Source: Candidatus Poribacteria bacterium (GTDB lineage Bacteria; Poribacteria; WGA-4E; WGA-3G). From it: DNA of 64,000 nucleotides. A model generated the notes under the pieces. That model made no database searches, was not told the DNA's origin, and was given only the letters and a program-made list of their open reading frames with translations. A program made the position numbers and the translations under genes. Below, piece by piece: positions 1-9,920 of the stretch (position 1 is the stretch's first letter; the number at the start of each line of letters is the position of its first letter). Location: the NCBI GenBank assembly GCA_028820845.1, contig JAPPII010000101.1, positions 27,591 to 91,590 of the forward strand, given 5' to 3'.

Positions 1-108
1 GTTTGTAACCGCATTCCACTGGTAGGTGCGGTTTCTAACCGCACCGGCTGCGTCGTTTGTAACCGCATTCCACTGGTAGGTGCGGTTTCTAACCGCACCG
101 GCTGCGTC
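1..108. repeat. Two tandem 54-base units with a hairpin
   Basis: Positions 1-54 and 55-108 are identical 54-base units. Each contains a hairpin with arms GGTGCGGTT and AACCGCACC (inside 21-47 and 75-101). The hairpin belongs to the family also seen at 8762, 8858, 8977, 21636, 22971 and 30562. The array may continue to the left of the window. Confidence 0.85.
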
Positions 109-145
109 GGAATGGGTGAATTTCTTTTATGCTGCATAAATCCTG

Positions 146-784
146 TTATTTCTTGAGTGTTAAGAGTTTTCTGAGTCGTTGGTGAAGCAGGCGTTGCATG
201 TAATCCTTCGCTGCGGTGTCTGTTAATTGTCCGTTGAGAATAGGCACAACCTCAAATTCAGCTAATCTTAGGGTCGGATTGAGCCCGTGCAACGGTGGCA
301 GCCAATCTCGGAATGTATCGAAAAAGGCGCGCTGTGCTGCGCGTCCGTTTGTATAGGGAAAGTCTGCAGTATTTCTGCGGAACCGAGCCGGTCCCTTTGC
401 GAGTGCTGCAGCGTGGTGTTGATGGCAAAACTGGCGGTATGTTTGCAGCGCATAGGCGATTTCAATATCTGCTGGATAATGCTGGAATGTCCGTTCCCGG
501 AATTGTGTAAAGTGTTGAAGTTCATCGAATTCAAAAATAAAGTGATAAGGCTCCGAAAAATACGCATCTGGGATCAGATAGCCATCCGCTTTCGCTGTTG
601 TGCCTGCCCAATCCCCTTCCAGGGCAGTGTAAAGTGTCATCACGGCATCGTAATGTTTACCGAAATCTTCACGGCGCGGTTTATTGCAGAGCCAATCGAA
701 TTGTGCGCGGCGTTCTGCTTTGATGCCGATGACCTCCTCCACCAATTGAATGATACCTACTTCCAAGCGCATAACGTTCTCCAA
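146..784 (-). CDS. Hypothetical protein, possibly nuclease-fold
   Basis: This 212-residue soluble protein is not one I can name. It has no signal peptide or membrane segment. A central stretch around residues 70-95 reads YHFIFEFDELQHF. It resembles the acidic strand and QHF turn seen in some restriction-endonuclease-like and Vsr/MutH-like proteins, so a nuclease fold is possible, but a full catalytic D...ExK set is not obvious. The C-terminal 30 residues are basic. A second in-frame ATG four codons downstream could be the start. It is followed on the same strand by nothing within the window and lies 26 bases downstream of the sugar isomerase gene, so co-transcription with that gene is plausible. 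Confidence 0.55.
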   Translation of the reverse strand: MENVMRLEVGIIQLVEEVIGIKAERRAQFDWLCNKPRREDFGKHYDAVMTLYTALEGDWAGTTAKADGYLIPDAYFSEPYHFIFEFDELQHFTQFRERTFQHYPADIEIAYALQTYRQFCHQHHAAALAKGPARFRRNTADFPYTNGRAAQRAFFDTFRDWLPPLHGLNPTLRLAEFEVVPILNGQLTDTAAKDYMQRLLHQRLRKLLTLKK

Positions 785-810
785 CTGTTTTCTCGGAAAC
801 GCTTTACACT

Positions 811-1617
811 TTACACAGGCTCGATGTCTAAATCTTTGAGTGTATCGCCATCTACAGCGTTAATCAAACTGGCGAGATAGTCCCGATCGCGTTGTAAAGC
901 CTCCAATTTATTATCGCCGTGAACGAACTCTACCTCTAAGTATCCACTGTATCCAGCAGCACCTAAAATCTCAACGATTCGGGCATAATCGACAACGCCA
1001 TCTGCAATAGGACACCCTTTGCCGTTCTCGTCGAAGTTTTGAGCATGGACGTTTATGATGTGTGAAGCGAGTTTCTCAGCGGCAGTATGCGGTTCATCAG
1101 CATCAGTGCGGGCAAGCGGTTGATAATACGTTTGCAACGCTGGCTGGTTAATGCCCTCAATCGTTTCCAAAATAGTGGCAACACTATCGGTGAAGTTATT
1201 GTTATGCATTTCCAAACCGAGCCGAATGTTGCGAAAATTTGCCCATTGGGTAATGCTCACCAGTCGGAAAAGAATTAAGCGTTTATCAGCCGGCGCAATG
1301 GATTTTGAAGGACCCCCACCCGACCAGATTCTCACGAGGTTGGTTCCTAAATCGTATGCGACTTTAAAGGCTGCCTCGAAGTGTTTCTGATGGAGCGGCA
1401 TCAGCGGATCCACATACGAACCGAACGCTGAGATCTCTAATCCCTTACGGAGTGCCATATCCCGAACGTTTTTGACATAACTTTCGTCGTATTCCGCTGG
1501 TAGATGCGGAGGTTTTCCCCACAACTCGATACCATTGAAACCGTAGTCCGCCGCGATATCAATAACCTCTTCCAACGGTTTTTCTTGGAAAGCGATGGTG
1601 CATAAACCTATTTTCAT
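811..1617 (-). CDS. Sugar phosphate isomerase/epimerase (TIM barrel)
   Basis: This 268-residue protein has the AP endonuclease 2 / xylose isomerase-like TIM-barrel pattern. The N-terminus MKIGLCTIAF is the first strand, and FNGIELWG near residues 27-34 carries the usual metal-binding Glu of the second strand. LGLEMHNNN in the middle and EVEFVHGDN near the C-terminus are further metal-ligand strands. Such enzymes isomerise or epimerise sugars or sugar acids in the cytoplasm using a divalent metal. The exact substrate cannot be read from the sequence. The length is normal for the family. Related Gfo/Idh oxidoreductases occur elsewhere in the window (15.0 and 48.8 kb), which fits a lineage that processes many modified sugars. 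Confidence 0.8.
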   Translation of the reverse strand: MKIGLCTIAFQEKPLEEVIDIAADYGFNGIELWGKPPHLPAEYDESYVKNVRDMALRKGLEISAFGSYVDPLMPLHQKHFEAAFKVAYDLGTNLVRIWSGGGPSKSIAPADKRLILFRLVSITQWANFRNIRLGLEMHNNNFTDSVATILETIEGINQPALQTYYQPLARTDADEPHTAAEKLASHIINVHAQNFDENGKGCPIADGVVDYARIVEILGAAGYSGYLEVEFVHGDNKLEALQRDRDYLASLINAVDGDTLKDLDIEPV

Positions 1618-1730
1618 AGTTTTCCCCTAACGTCTATTTCTGTTTACCTAACGTCGGTTTTTTATTTAAATAGGATACCATAGACATAGACCGAATGCAA
1701 GGAAACTTTGCTACGATAACTGAAAATCGC

Positions 1731-1759
1731 TTGACACAGTTTAGCATATCCGCTATAAT
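1731..1759 (+). promoter_or_regulatory. Sigma70-type promoter for modABC
   Basis: TTGACA (1731-1736) and TATAAT (1754-1759) are separated by exactly 17 bases, a perfect consensus. The modA ATG at 1791 lies 31 bases after the -10 box, so the leader is too short for a structured riboswitch. Confidence 0.85.
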
Positions 1760-1790
1760 TGTCAAGTATTTTTTCCGATAGGTGCAAATA

Positions 1791-2576
1791 ATGCAGCCAA
1801 GTGTTAGGGATCTTATCGCAATTGGTTTAGTGTTGATGCTCACTGTGTTTTCGGGATGTGCAACGGAAAAGCAGAAGCCGATCGAATTAAGCGTCTTCGC
1901 TGCAATCAGTTTGTCGGATGCCCTCGCTGAAATTGGGACGGCATTTACAGCGGAAAACGGTGTTAAAGTATTTTACAATTTCGCGGCATCTACGACCTTA
2001 CAACGCCAAATCGAAAAAGGGGCACCCGCGGATGTCTTCATCTCGGCGAGTCCCCGTCAAGTCGTTGCCTTGGAAGATAGTGGGAGGCTTGAAGCCGAGA
2101 GTCGCCAAAATTTGCTAACCAATCGATTGGTAATCGTTTCTGATGAAACCGAACGGCTTTCTGTGGATACACCTGCTGACCTCGCTGCACCTGAGATTTC
2201 GAGAATTGCGATTGGGCATCCAAGTATCGTACCCGCTGGGGCTTACGCCAAAGAAGCTTTAACACACCTCGGATTGTGGGAGACCCTACACCCGAAACTT
2301 ATCTTCGGTGCGGATGTACGTGCTACGTTGGCTTATGTGACATCTGGAAATGTGGATATAGCCATTGTTTACAAAACCGATACAGTCCTCAGCGACTATG
2401 TAAGGGTGCTTTGTCAAGTACCCCCTGAAGCGTATACACCTATCATTTACCCGGCCGTCGTTGTAAAAAATAGCCCGCAGAAACAGTTGGCGCGTAGGTT
2501 TATTACCTATCTCCAGTCTGCTGAGAAAAGTGAAATTTTTGAAAAGCACGGATTCACCGTTTTGGCTCTAAAATGA
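1791..2576 (+). CDS. modA: Molybdate ABC transporter substrate-binding lipoprotein ModA
   Basis: ModA binds molybdate (or tungstate) outside the membrane and delivers it to ModBC. I prefer the ATG at 1791 over an upstream GTG at 1782, because it starts directly with a lipoprotein signal ending in LTVFSGC with the lipid-anchored Cys at residue 23. The mature protein has the ModA pattern: ELSVFAAISLSDALAEIG, a phosphate-loop-like region FNFAASTTLQRQIEKGAPADVFISA (seen as YNFAASTTLQRQIEKG then APADVFISAS), and a C-terminal YPAVVVKNS segment followed by the final helix. Length is typical. It overlaps modB by four bases (ATGA), indicating translational coupling in a modABC operon driven by the promoter at 1731-1759. 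Confidence 0.93.
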   Translation: MQPSVRDLIAIGLVLMLTVFSGCATEKQKPIELSVFAAISLSDALAEIGTAFTAENGVKVFYNFAASTTLQRQIEKGAPADVFISASPRQVVALEDSGRLEAESRQNLLTNRLVIVSDETERLSVDTPADLAAPEISRIAIGHPSIVPAGAYAKEALTHLGLWETLHPKLIFGADVRATLAYVTSGNVDIAIVYKTDTVLSDYVRVLCQVPPEAYTPIIYPAVVVKNSPQKQLARRFITYLQSAEKSEIFEKHGFTVLALK

Positions 2577-3238
2577 GGATAACGCCCGCCGAAGTTGCTG
2601 CCCTCTCTTTATCTATAAAAGTCGCATTGCTCAGTCTGGTTATAATGTTCCCACCGGGATTACTGATCGGCTGGCTATTGGCAAAACGCTCGTTTCCAGG
2701 GAAGACTTTGCTGAATACACTCGTTATGTGTCCGTTAGTGCTGCCCCCTATCGTCAGTGGCTATTTACTCCTCATTCTATTGGGAAAATACGGGGTTATT
2801 GGTGGATTTATCTATCGGACTTTCGGTATAGAGATCGTTTTTTCGCAGTTGGCAGTTGTGCTCGCAGTTTCCATTATCTCATTTCCGCTGCTGGTGCGGG
2901 GTATCGTGACAGGCATGGAGTCTGTCCCCGTCGAGCTTGAAAACGCGGCGCGTACGCTTGGGGCATCACCCCTCAAAGTGTTTTGGACAATAACGCTCCC
3001 GCTCGCCTATCGCGGCATCATCGGCGGAACGATCCTCGGTTTCTCCAAAAGTCTTGGTGAGTTTGGTGCCACTATTATGGTGGCGGGAAACATTCCCGGT
3101 AAAACTCAGACGATGGCGTTGGCGATTTTCAGTGCTGTCCATCTTGGTGAAGATGCCTCTGTCTATCGACTGGTGCTTATTTCAACCGTTGTTGCCTTCG
3201 TGGCACTCTGGTTCACGGAACGCTTTACTCTCCGATAG
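2573..3238 (+). CDS. modB: Molybdate ABC transporter permease ModB
   Basis: This 221-residue inner-membrane protein has five or so hydrophobic segments and forms the channel for molybdate. The family hallmark is the cytoplasmic EAA-like loop ENAARTLGASPLKVFWTITLP (about residues 122-142), followed by LGEFGATIMVAGNIPGKT, a stretch nearly diagnostic for ModB. Length matches the family. Its start codon overlaps the modA stop, and modC follows six bases after its stop, so the three genes form one operon. Confidence 0.93.
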   Translation: MRITPAEVAALSLSIKVALLSLVIMFPPGLLIGWLLAKRSFPGKTLLNTLVMCPLVLPPIVSGYLLLILLGKYGVIGGFIYRTFGIEIVFSQLAVVLAVSIISFPLLVRGIVTGMESVPVELENAARTLGASPLKVFWTITLPLAYRGIIGGTILGFSKSLGEFGATIMVAGNIPGKTQTMALAIFSAVHLGEDASVYRLVLISTVVAFVALWFTERFTLR

Positions 3239-3244
3239 GTTCTT

Positions 3245-4318
3245 ATGACAAGCAGGCCCAAAATCAACCTCAATTTTCGCAAACGCCTCGGTAGTTTCAC
3301 TTTGGCAGTCGATTGCACACTGGAAAAGCAGGTTTCGGTGTTTTTAGGTGTGTCTGGGAGCGGGAAAAGTACGCTGCTCAATTGCATCAGCGGCACCCTG
3401 ACACCTGACGAAGGTGAGATCGTCTTCGGGAACGAAATCCTTTACGATTCCACCTCAAAAATTAATCTACCGCCCGAAAAACGACGGTTCGGATACGTTT
3501 TTCAAGAGGGGTATCTATTTCCGCATCTCACCGTTGCCCAAAACATCCGATATGGACAACCCAGTCCACGAAAATCTTCGCCTGCCATAGATGTGCTTGA
3601 AATTTCCGAACTGCTTCAGCGATACCCGAAAGAACTCTCAGGCGGTCAACGTCAACGCGTCGCAATTGCCCGCGCACTCGCTATGGAACCGCGGATGCTC
3701 CTCATGGATGAGCCGCTTGCTTCGCTTGATAGCGCGCTAAAAGATCGAATTATCCCTTATCTACGCCATCTTAAAGACGCTTTTGATATACCCATCCTCT
3801 ACATTACCCATGCCTTTTCTGAGGCGATGGCATTCGCCGACGAAGCGTTCTTAATCGCTAACGGCGAAATTATGGCAAACGGTGAACCACACCAGTTGCT
3901 AACCGCTCCTTCCGCAATGCCTATCGCACAATTGACCGGTGTTGAGAACATTCTCGTCCTTCCGGTGAAGCTTTCAGATAAGGCACTCGGTGTGACGTGG
4001 TTGGAAATCGGAAACCAATCTCTTGTAATTCCTTATAGTGAGGCGGAAGTCGGTGATAGTGTACCGGTTGCTATCCGCGCTGAGGATATTATCATCTCGC
4101 TCGAACCAAACCTGCCGATTAGCGCGCGGAACACGTTACGCGGGACAATTCAATATCTTGATGTCAGGAGCGAACGGACGTGGGTATCTATCCGTGTTGA
4201 ATGGTATCATCTCGCTGTGAAGATCACGCACGAAGCACGTGAGCAGATGCAATTGAAAGAGGACTTGGAGGTTTATTGCGTCATCAAAGCAAGTGCTATC
4301 AATCGCCTCTGGGATTAG
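3245..4318 (+). CDS. modC: Molybdate ABC transporter ATPase ModC
   Basis: ModC hydrolyses ATP to power molybdate import through ModB. The N-terminal nucleotide-binding domain has Walker A GVSGSGKST, a Q-loop in YVFQEG, the signature LSGGQRQR, Walker B MLLMDEP and the H-loop YITHAFSEA. The C-terminal third (about residues 230-357) fits a TOBE/MOP-type oxyanion-binding domain, including LRGTIQYLDVRSE. The length of 357 residues is usual for ModC. It is the last gene of modABC; the next gene, coaE, is convergent. Confidence 0.92.
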   Translation: MTSRPKINLNFRKRLGSFTLAVDCTLEKQVSVFLGVSGSGKSTLLNCISGTLTPDEGEIVFGNEILYDSTSKINLPPEKRRFGYVFQEGYLFPHLTVAQNIRYGQPSPRKSSPAIDVLEISELLQRYPKELSGGQRQRVAIARALAMEPRMLLMDEPLASLDSALKDRIIPYLRHLKDAFDIPILYITHAFSEAMAFADEAFLIANGEIMANGEPHQLLTAPSAMPIAQLTGVENILVLPVKLSDKALGVTWLEIGNQSLVIPYSEAEVGDSVPVAIRAEDIIISLEPNLPISARNTLRGTIQYLDVRSERTWVSIRVEWYHLAVKITHEAREQMQLKEDLEVYCVIKASAINRLWD

Positions 4319-4382
4319 GGACTTTATCTGCGAAAATAATAGGTGCAGTTATAATCGTGCGTCCCTTTCCATAGCATACGCT

Positions 4383-5030
4383 TTACGCACAACGCTTCTG
4401 AAGTTCCTCCCAAAGCGTGTCTACCTGTTGCTGAAGTTCAGCAAGCGTCCCCGCATTCTTTATCACAACATCGGCGTATGTGACTTTCTCGGTGAGCGGC
4501 ATCTGGGCATCAATTCGTGCTTGGACATCACTTTTGGTAAGCGATCTACCTTGTGCAATGCTGCGATCCAAAGTGCGTTGCACTTGTGTTGCCGTTGGTG
4601 CTGTCACAACGACTATCAGATCAACGGTATCATAAGCACCAGCTTCAATGAGGAGCGGCGCGTCAAGCAGCACAATACAATTTGGGTCTTCCGTAACGAG
4701 TTGGCGGGCGCGTGCGCGTGAACGCTGGATAATTAACGGATGCAGGATGCGATTGAGTTGTTCCCGAGCGGCTTTGTCTGTAAAAACAATAGCACCCAGT
4801 TTTTTCCGACTGACATCCCCAGTATCTTCGAGTATCCCCTGTCCAAATGTATTAATTAGAACGTTAATAACCGGACTATCTGCTTTGAGGAGTTCGTGTC
4901 CAATTTCATCAGCATTGATTGGAATCGCACCTTTTTCAGCAAGAAGATCGGAGACAGTCGTCTTTCCGCAGGCGATTCCACCCGTTATCCCGACAATGAT
5001 ACCACGTTCGCGGTGTTTTTCGGTTCTCAT
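4383..5030 (-). CDS. coaE: Dephospho-CoA kinase
   Basis: CoaE phosphorylates the 3'-hydroxyl of dephospho-CoA, the last step of coenzyme A synthesis. The P-loop GITGGIACGKTT, the INADEIGHELL segment and the LLDAPLLIEAGAYD stretch are all typical. I place the start at the ATG at 5030, giving 215 residues and beginning MRTEKHRERG just before the P-loop strand. The open frame continues upstream for 44 codons, but that part is not family-like and runs over the promoter of the divergent exporter gene. No partner gene is evident. Confidence 0.92.
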   Translation of the reverse strand: MRTEKHRERGIIVGITGGIACGKTTVSDLLAEKGAIPINADEIGHELLKADSPVINVLINTFGQGILEDTGDVSRKKLGAIVFTDKAAREQLNRILHPLIIQRSRARARQLVTEDPNCIVLLDAPLLIEAGAYDTVDLIVVVTAPTATQVQRTLDRSIAQGRSLTKSDVQARIDAQMPLTEKVTYADVVIKNAGTLAELQQQVDTLWEELQKRCA

Positions 5031-5141
5031 ACCGTTGAGTGTATACCATCCGCTGAAATTTGTCAATCCTATCTTCTGTAAGAACGATTTCCCAATTCTA
5101 ACTCTTACCCACAACCTACAACTCATAACCCTTAAAAATCC

Positions 5142-5170
5142 TTGACTTGATTTCAGGGTCATGCTATAAT
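5142..5170 (+). promoter_or_regulatory. Sigma70-type promoter for the ABC exporter pair
   Basis: TTGACT (5142-5147) and TATAAT (5165-5170) are spaced by 17 bases and lie 60 bases before the GTG start at 5231. Confidence 0.75.
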
Positions 5171-5230
5171 GCCCGACAATCCGCAGTGTTTTTTATACGA
5201 AGAACCAGTTTATATTCGGGATGAGACAAA

Positions 5231-6997
5231 GTGCACGAAAAAGATAATCCCAATTTAGAAAGAGTACCCTTCCGGCAATACGCCGCACTCCTTTCACAAT
5301 ACCTCAGACCGCAGTGGCTCCGTGTCACGCTGCTCGCTGTATTTATGTTCGGTGGGATCGGTCTAAACCTTGTCAATCCGCAAATTATCCGTTATTTTAT
5401 TGACACCGCAAAAGCCGGCGGCGCGACACGCAACCTCATCATCGCCGGTTGTATATTCCTTGCGATTGGATTTGTTCGGCAACTGGTGATTTTAGTCAGT
5501 TCTTATTTGGGGCAGGATGTCGGATGGCGCGCCACGAATCAGATGCGCGAAGACCTTGCCGACCATTGTCTGAACTTGGATATGTCTTTCCATCATGAAT
5601 ACACGCCCGGTGAAATGGTCGAGCGCGTTGATGGCGATACCACTGCACTCTCGAACTTTTTCTCTGAATTTGTGCTTCAGGTGATTGGGAGTTTCATATT
5701 TCTCATCGGTGTCCTGATTTTGGTTGCCCGAGAAGATTGGCGTATCGGTGTTGCACTCACGGTTTTTGTAATTATTGCTGTATGGGTCTACAATCTCACT
5801 CGGAACATTGCTGTCCCGCTCTATGCCGCTGAACGCGAGGGCTACTCAAGACTTTTTGGATTTCTTGAAGAACGGTTGATCGGAATCGAAGATTTCCGAA
5901 CCAACGGCGGGGTCGGCTACACAATGGATCGGTTTTACGACGTCAATCGCGATGTATACGGGCGCGCCGTGAAAGCACATGTGATGGGCGAAGTTTTACG
6001 AATGATTAGCGGCGTTTTGTTTGCCTTAGGGAACGCCTTGGCAATGGGAATGGGGATTTATCTCTATCAAAGAGGGGTCTTCACAATCGGGACTGTCTTC
6101 CTCGTTTTCCAATACACAGCGATGCTCCGGCGCCCCCTCTACATGATTAACCGTCAGATTAACGAGCTCCAACGGGCGACTGCCGGATTGAAACGGATTG
6201 AGGCACTCTATCGCAGAACCACGAAAATAGCGGACGGCACCGAAGATCTGCCCGGATCAGATGCACTCGGTATCGACTTTGAACGCGTCAGATTTAGTTA
6301 CACCGGAGATGAAGTGGTATTGAAGGATGTTTCGTTCCAACTATCGCCGGGGAAATCGCTTGGGCTGTTAGGACGCACAGGCAGTGGTAAGACGACAATC
6401 ACCCGTCTCCTGTTCCGGCTCTACGAGGTTAATCAAGGACAGATTCGCGTCGGTGGTAAGCCAATTGAGAAAATTCAACTTGAGGCTTTGCGAAGCCAGA
6501 TTGGGATGGTCACACAGGATGTTCAACTCTTCAATGCGACTGTACGCGAGAATCTAACCCTCTTTGATGCCACAATTCCCGATGACCAGATTTTGTCGGT
6601 TGTTGAAGAACTGGAGCTGTCTGATTGGTATAGAGGTTTACCGAATGGACTTGATACGATGCTTGAAGATACTGGGCTTTCCGCTGGTGAAGCACAGCTT
6701 CTCGCCTTTGCGCGCGTCTTTCTCAAAGACCCACGGCTTGTCATTCTTGACGAACCCTCCTCAAGACTTGACCCGGCGACTGAACAGCGAATTGACCGAG
6801 CCGTCCAGCGGTTATTGAGAGGGCGAACGAGTATTATTATTGCCCATCGTTTGGGAACCGTTCAACAGGTAGACGATATTATGATTCTTGCCGATGGCGA
6901 AATCCAAGAATACGGTGAACGCCAGCAACTCGTCCGCAATCCTGATTCGGTCTTCTCAGGACTCCTAAAGACAGGATTAGAGGAGGTAACGCAATGA
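5231..6997 (+). CDS. ABC exporter half-transporter, consensus-Walker subunit
   Basis: This 588-residue protein has an N-terminal six-helix exporter domain (about residues 25-310) and a C-terminal ATPase domain. Walker A is GRTGSGKT (about 381-388), Walker B is LVILDEP with the catalytic Glu (about 508), and the H-loop is IIIAHRLG. Its own signature is LSAGE (about 483-487) rather than LSGGQ. The start is GTG, since the ATG ten bases upstream runs into a stop. It overlaps the next gene by four bases. The paired proteins form a heterodimeric exporter in which this subunit supplies the catalytic Glu of the active ATP site and the weakened signature of the inactive one. The exported substrate is not evident. 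Confidence 0.88.
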   Translation: MHEKDNPNLERVPFRQYAALLSQYLRPQWLRVTLLAVFMFGGIGLNLVNPQIIRYFIDTAKAGGATRNLIIAGCIFLAIGFVRQLVILVSSYLGQDVGWRATNQMREDLADHCLNLDMSFHHEYTPGEMVERVDGDTTALSNFFSEFVLQVIGSFIFLIGVLILVAREDWRIGVALTVFVIIAVWVYNLTRNIAVPLYAAEREGYSRLFGFLEERLIGIEDFRTNGGVGYTMDRFYDVNRDVYGRAVKAHVMGEVLRMISGVLFALGNALAMGMGIYLYQRGVFTIGTVFLVFQYTAMLRRPLYMINRQINELQRATAGLKRIEALYRRTTKIADGTEDLPGSDALGIDFERVRFSYTGDEVVLKDVSFQLSPGKSLGLLGRTGSGKTTITRLLFRLYEVNQGQIRVGGKPIEKIQLEALRSQIGMVTQDVQLFNATVRENLTLFDATIPDDQILSVVEELELSDWYRGLPNGLDTMLEDTGLSAGEAQLLAFARVFLKDPRLVILDEPSSRLDPATEQRIDRAVQRLLRGRTSIIIAHRLGTVQQVDDIMILADGEIQEYGERQQLVRNPDSVFSGLLKTGLEEVTQ

Positions 6998-8745
6998 CGA
7001 CAGGACAGTCAGCGATTCAACTCATCCGGTATCGTCCACTCCTCTTCCTCAGCACTATTTTCTTTCGGGGTTTAGATGATCTGGTGCCGTTTGCTTTTGG
7101 TATCATTATGAAGGGATTTTTTGATGCCCTCACCGGCGACTCCCCCGCTGGATTCAATCCCTGGACGTTTGTCGCACTCTTTATCATTGTTGAACTCGGT
7201 GATCGGAGTGTACTCATCTCTTCGGCGTTTGTATGGGCGCGTTGGCGTTACGCCGTTTCTACGCTGCTCCGAAAAAACCTCATGACAGCCATCATGGATA
7301 TGTCCTCGCCCCATCGCGTCTCAACGGCTTCGGGCGAGGTAACCAACCGCCTACGCGACGATGTTGAGTCGATTATACGGTATCTGGAGCAGTATATCCA
7401 CCTCTGGGGAAATACGCTTTTCGCAATATTGGCAATCATCTGGATGGCACGCATTGATGTCACTGTAACCCTCATCGCTGTTGTCCCTTCCATTCTGATT
7501 ATTTCAATTATTAATTTCGCCAGACGGCTCATTCGTAAGTATCGGGCTGCCCAACGGATTGCGACGGAAAAATCAACCAACTTCATCAACGAGCTCTTCC
7601 AATCTATCTTGGCGGTGAAAGTGGCGCGGACAGAGTCCAATGTCATTAACCATTTCCATCAACTCAACGACGCACGCCGGAAAGCGACACTCGTGGATAA
7701 CCTGTTTAATCAGCTCCTCAGATCTATGAGTTTCAATATCAATCAGCTCGCAACGGGCGTAATTCTGATTCTTGTTGCTGAACAGATGAAAGCGGGTACG
7801 TTTACTGTCGGCGATTTCGCGCTTTTCACAACCTACGCCGGTGACGTTGCCAGAAGCGGGTCCCTCCTCGGTGGCATAATGGCAGAGCACAAACGCGCAG
7901 AAGTGTCGTTCAATCGTATGGAACAGACCGTCGAGGAGATGCCAGACGAAGACTTGGTGAAACATACACCGGTCTATCTCAAAGAAACACAGCCACCACT
8001 CGTTATGCCCGAACGCACTGAAGCCGATCGCCTTGATGAACTTACTATCACTAACTTGACGCACCTTTACGATGGTTCAACGGCAGGGGTTTCCGATATT
8101 AGTTTCCGGGTTCCAGCAGGCTCCTTTACTGTTGTCACGGGACGGATTGGTGCTGGTAAAACAACGCTCTTGCAAACACTTTTAGGTGTGCTTCCGAAGC
8201 AAGCAGGAGAGGTCCGCTGGAACGGCGAAGTTATTACGGATCTAAAGTCCTTTTTCGTGCCACCGCGTTGTGCATATACACCCCAAGCCCCCAAACTCTT
8301 CAGCGAGAAATTGAGCGACAATATCCTCCTCGGTTTGCCTTGGAATTGGGACAACTTAAATCGAGCCGTTCGCCTCAGCGTCATGGAAACAGATCTCCCA
8401 ACGCTTGAAGATGGACTCGAAACCGTTGTAGGTCCCCGTGGCGTGAAATTGTCGGGTGGACAGATGCAACGCACTGCAGCGGCGCGGATGTTCGTCCGGG
8501 ATTCGGATTTGCTTGTTTTTGATGACCTCTCTTCTGGACTTGACGTGGAAACTGAACAGACCTTATGGAAACGACTCTTTGAGACGCAGCGAACAACCTG
8601 TCTCGTTGTTTCCCATCGACGCGCCGCCTTACAGCAGGCGGATCAGATTGTTTTGCTCAAGGACGGTCGTATTGAGGGGGTCGGAACGTTGGACGAATTG
8701 CTTCGCGCCTCTGAGGAGATGCGGCGGTTATGGGAGGGCGAATAG
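6994..8745 (+). CDS. ABC exporter half-transporter, degenerate-Walker B subunit
   Basis: This 583-residue partner has six membrane helices followed by an ATPase domain. Walker A is GRIGAGKT (about 383-390) and the signature is canonical LSGGQ (about 486-490). Walker B reads LLVFDDLSS, so the catalytic Glu is replaced by Asp (about residue 511). The H-loop is VVSHRR. Coupling to the first subunit is shown by the ATGA overlap. A linker of about 30 residues rich in acidic and proline residues separates the two domains. The canonical signature here faces the Glu-bearing site of the other subunit, exactly the arrangement known for heterodimeric exporters of the BmrCD/TM287-288 type. Confidence 0.88.
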   Translation: MTTGQSAIQLIRYRPLLFLSTIFFRGLDDLVPFAFGIIMKGFFDALTGDSPAGFNPWTFVALFIIVELGDRSVLISSAFVWARWRYAVSTLLRKNLMTAIMDMSSPHRVSTASGEVTNRLRDDVESIIRYLEQYIHLWGNTLFAILAIIWMARIDVTVTLIAVVPSILIISIINFARRLIRKYRAAQRIATEKSTNFINELFQSILAVKVARTESNVINHFHQLNDARRKATLVDNLFNQLLRSMSFNINQLATGVILILVAEQMKAGTFTVGDFALFTTYAGDVARSGSLLGGIMAEHKRAEVSFNRMEQTVEEMPDEDLVKHTPVYLKETQPPLVMPERTEADRLDELTITNLTHLYDGSTAGVSDISFRVPAGSFTVVTGRIGAGKTTLLQTLLGVLPKQAGEVRWNGEVITDLKSFFVPPRCAYTPQAPKLFSEKLSDNILLGLPWNWDNLNRAVRLSVMETDLPTLEDGLETVVGPRGVKLSGGQMQRTAAARMFVRDSDLLVFDDLSSGLDVETEQTLWKRLFETQRTTCLVVSHRRAALQQADQIVLLKDGRIEGVGTLDELLRASEEMRRLWEGE

Positions 8746-9075
8746 CGATCCTCCCACACTTGGTAGGCGAGGTTTCCTAACCTCGCCGGTTCGCACTGTA
8801 TTGGTAACGATAAAATGTAAAATAACCTACGGAGAATTTTCATCGGTTTCATTGCTTGGTAGGCGAGGTTTCCTAACCTCGCCGGTCCTCGCTGTATTGG
8901 TAACGATGAAATCTAAGATATAATACCATTTCTAAAAGTTTATCTCGCATTAACCGAACCCACTCACACCACACCCGGTAGGTGCGGTTTCTAACCGCAC
9001 CGAGCATCGCTGAAAAATAGTCAACCTTTTAAGAGGAATTATCAATTAGAATTGGTATAACTTACGGAGAATCTC
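8746..9075. repeat. Intergenic block with three hairpin repeats
   Basis: This 330-base gap holds three hairpins. Two (8762-8789 and 8858-8885) have arms GGCGAGGTT and AACCTCGCC; the third (8977-9001) has GGTGCGGTT and AACCGCACC. The first two copies share about 25 further bases downstream (tattggtaacgat...), so a larger unit was duplicated. A short ACGGAGAAT stretch occurs both at 8829 and just before the next gene. No gene is seen. Confidence 0.8.
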
Positions 9076-9906
9076 ATGGGAAGATTAGAAAATAAAGTCG
9101 CAATCGTAACAGGTGCTGGTAGAGGACACGCCGAAGCAGTCGCACGCCGTTTTGCGAAGGAAGGCGCAGCCGTTGCCATCTGTGACGTTATCCCTGTCCA
9201 AGAGTTGGAGGCAAAAGTCGGTTCAGACATCAGAGCCGCCGGTGGGGACGTACGCTGCTTTGAGACGGATGTATCGAAAGAAGAGTCTTTCAACGAAATG
9301 GTCGCAGCAACCATTGAGCAGTTTGGCACCGTCGATATACTCGCCAACGTTGTCGGCATTGCCGGACCGACAAAGGACATCTGGGACATGAGTCTACAGG
9401 AATGGAGACGCACACTTGAGGTTAACCTCGATTCGTTGTTTATCTGCTCTAAAGCCGTTCTACCAGAGATGATCCGCAAGAAGTACGGGAGAATCATCAA
9501 CTTCAGTTCCGGCACAGGCAAGCAACCCCTTTCACACAGAGCACCCTATGCCACCTCAAAGATGGGCGTAATCGGTTTCACACGCACCCTCGCCGCCGAT
9601 GTCGGACGTTACAACATCACCGTCAACGCTATTTGTCCCGGTTGGCACGTAGAGAGAAGTCTTGAACTCGCAAAAGGCAGAGCCGAATATATGAACAAAC
9701 CCTTTGATGAAGAAGCCTTACGCGAGCGATACCAACGAACGAACCCGAAAAGCGTCATCGCCGGTAGGTGGTGTGCAGATGAAGGCTACAGCGACAAAGG
9801 TTCCGGTTCAGAGGATGCAGCAGCATTAGCCGTCTTCCTCGCCTCTGAGGATTCCGCCAATATGACCGGACAAGACATTAACACGGGTGGGACGGTGATG
9901 TGGTAG
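9076..9906 (+). CDS. SDR-family NAD(P)-dependent oxidoreductase
   Basis: A classical short-chain dehydrogenase of 276 residues. The cofactor motif reads TGAGRGHA (residues 12-19), so the usual TGxxxGIG has lost its last Gly to Ala, and the NNAG motif reads NVVG. The catalytic Ser lies in NFSSGTG and the catalytic pair is Y158 and K162 in YATSK. The C-terminus GQDINTGGT is typical. An insertion of about 30 residues after PGWHVERS is longer than average, which is often the substrate-binding lid. The substrate is unknown. A Shine-Dalgarno-like ACGGAGAA precedes the ATG. It is followed closely by the restriction-like gene, but a functional link is unlikely. Confidence 0.85.
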   Translation: MGRLENKVAIVTGAGRGHAEAVARRFAKEGAAVAICDVIPVQELEAKVGSDIRAAGGDVRCFETDVSKEESFNEMVAATIEQFGTVDILANVVGIAGPTKDIWDMSLQEWRRTLEVNLDSLFICSKAVLPEMIRKKYGRIINFSSGTGKQPLSHRAPYATSKMGVIGFTRTLAADVGRYNITVNAICPGWHVERSLELAKGRAEYMNKPFDEEALRERYQRTNPKSVIAGRWCADEGYSDKGSGSEDAAALAVFLASEDSANMTGQDINTGGTVMW

Positions 9907-9920
9907 TTAAAGGAAAACGC

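Noticed and set aside
1-108. Possible CRISPR array
   Set aside because: Only two identical tandem units with no variable spacers, and the unit contains a hairpin found singly elsewhere.
1618-1790. Molybdenum-cofactor riboswitch before modA
   Set aside because: A perfect promoter leaves only about 31 bases of leader, too short for the riboswitch.
5031-5162. Upstream extension of coaE by 44 codons
   Set aside because: The extension is unlike the family and overlaps the promoter of the divergent exporter gene.
7072-8596. Long minus-strand frames opposite the exporter gene
   Set aside because: They are antisense shadows without domain patterns or ribosome-binding sites.
8456-8923. A 155-codon frame running from the exporter gene into the repeats
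   Set aside because: It lies out of frame inside a well-supported ABC gene and continues through hairpin repeats.
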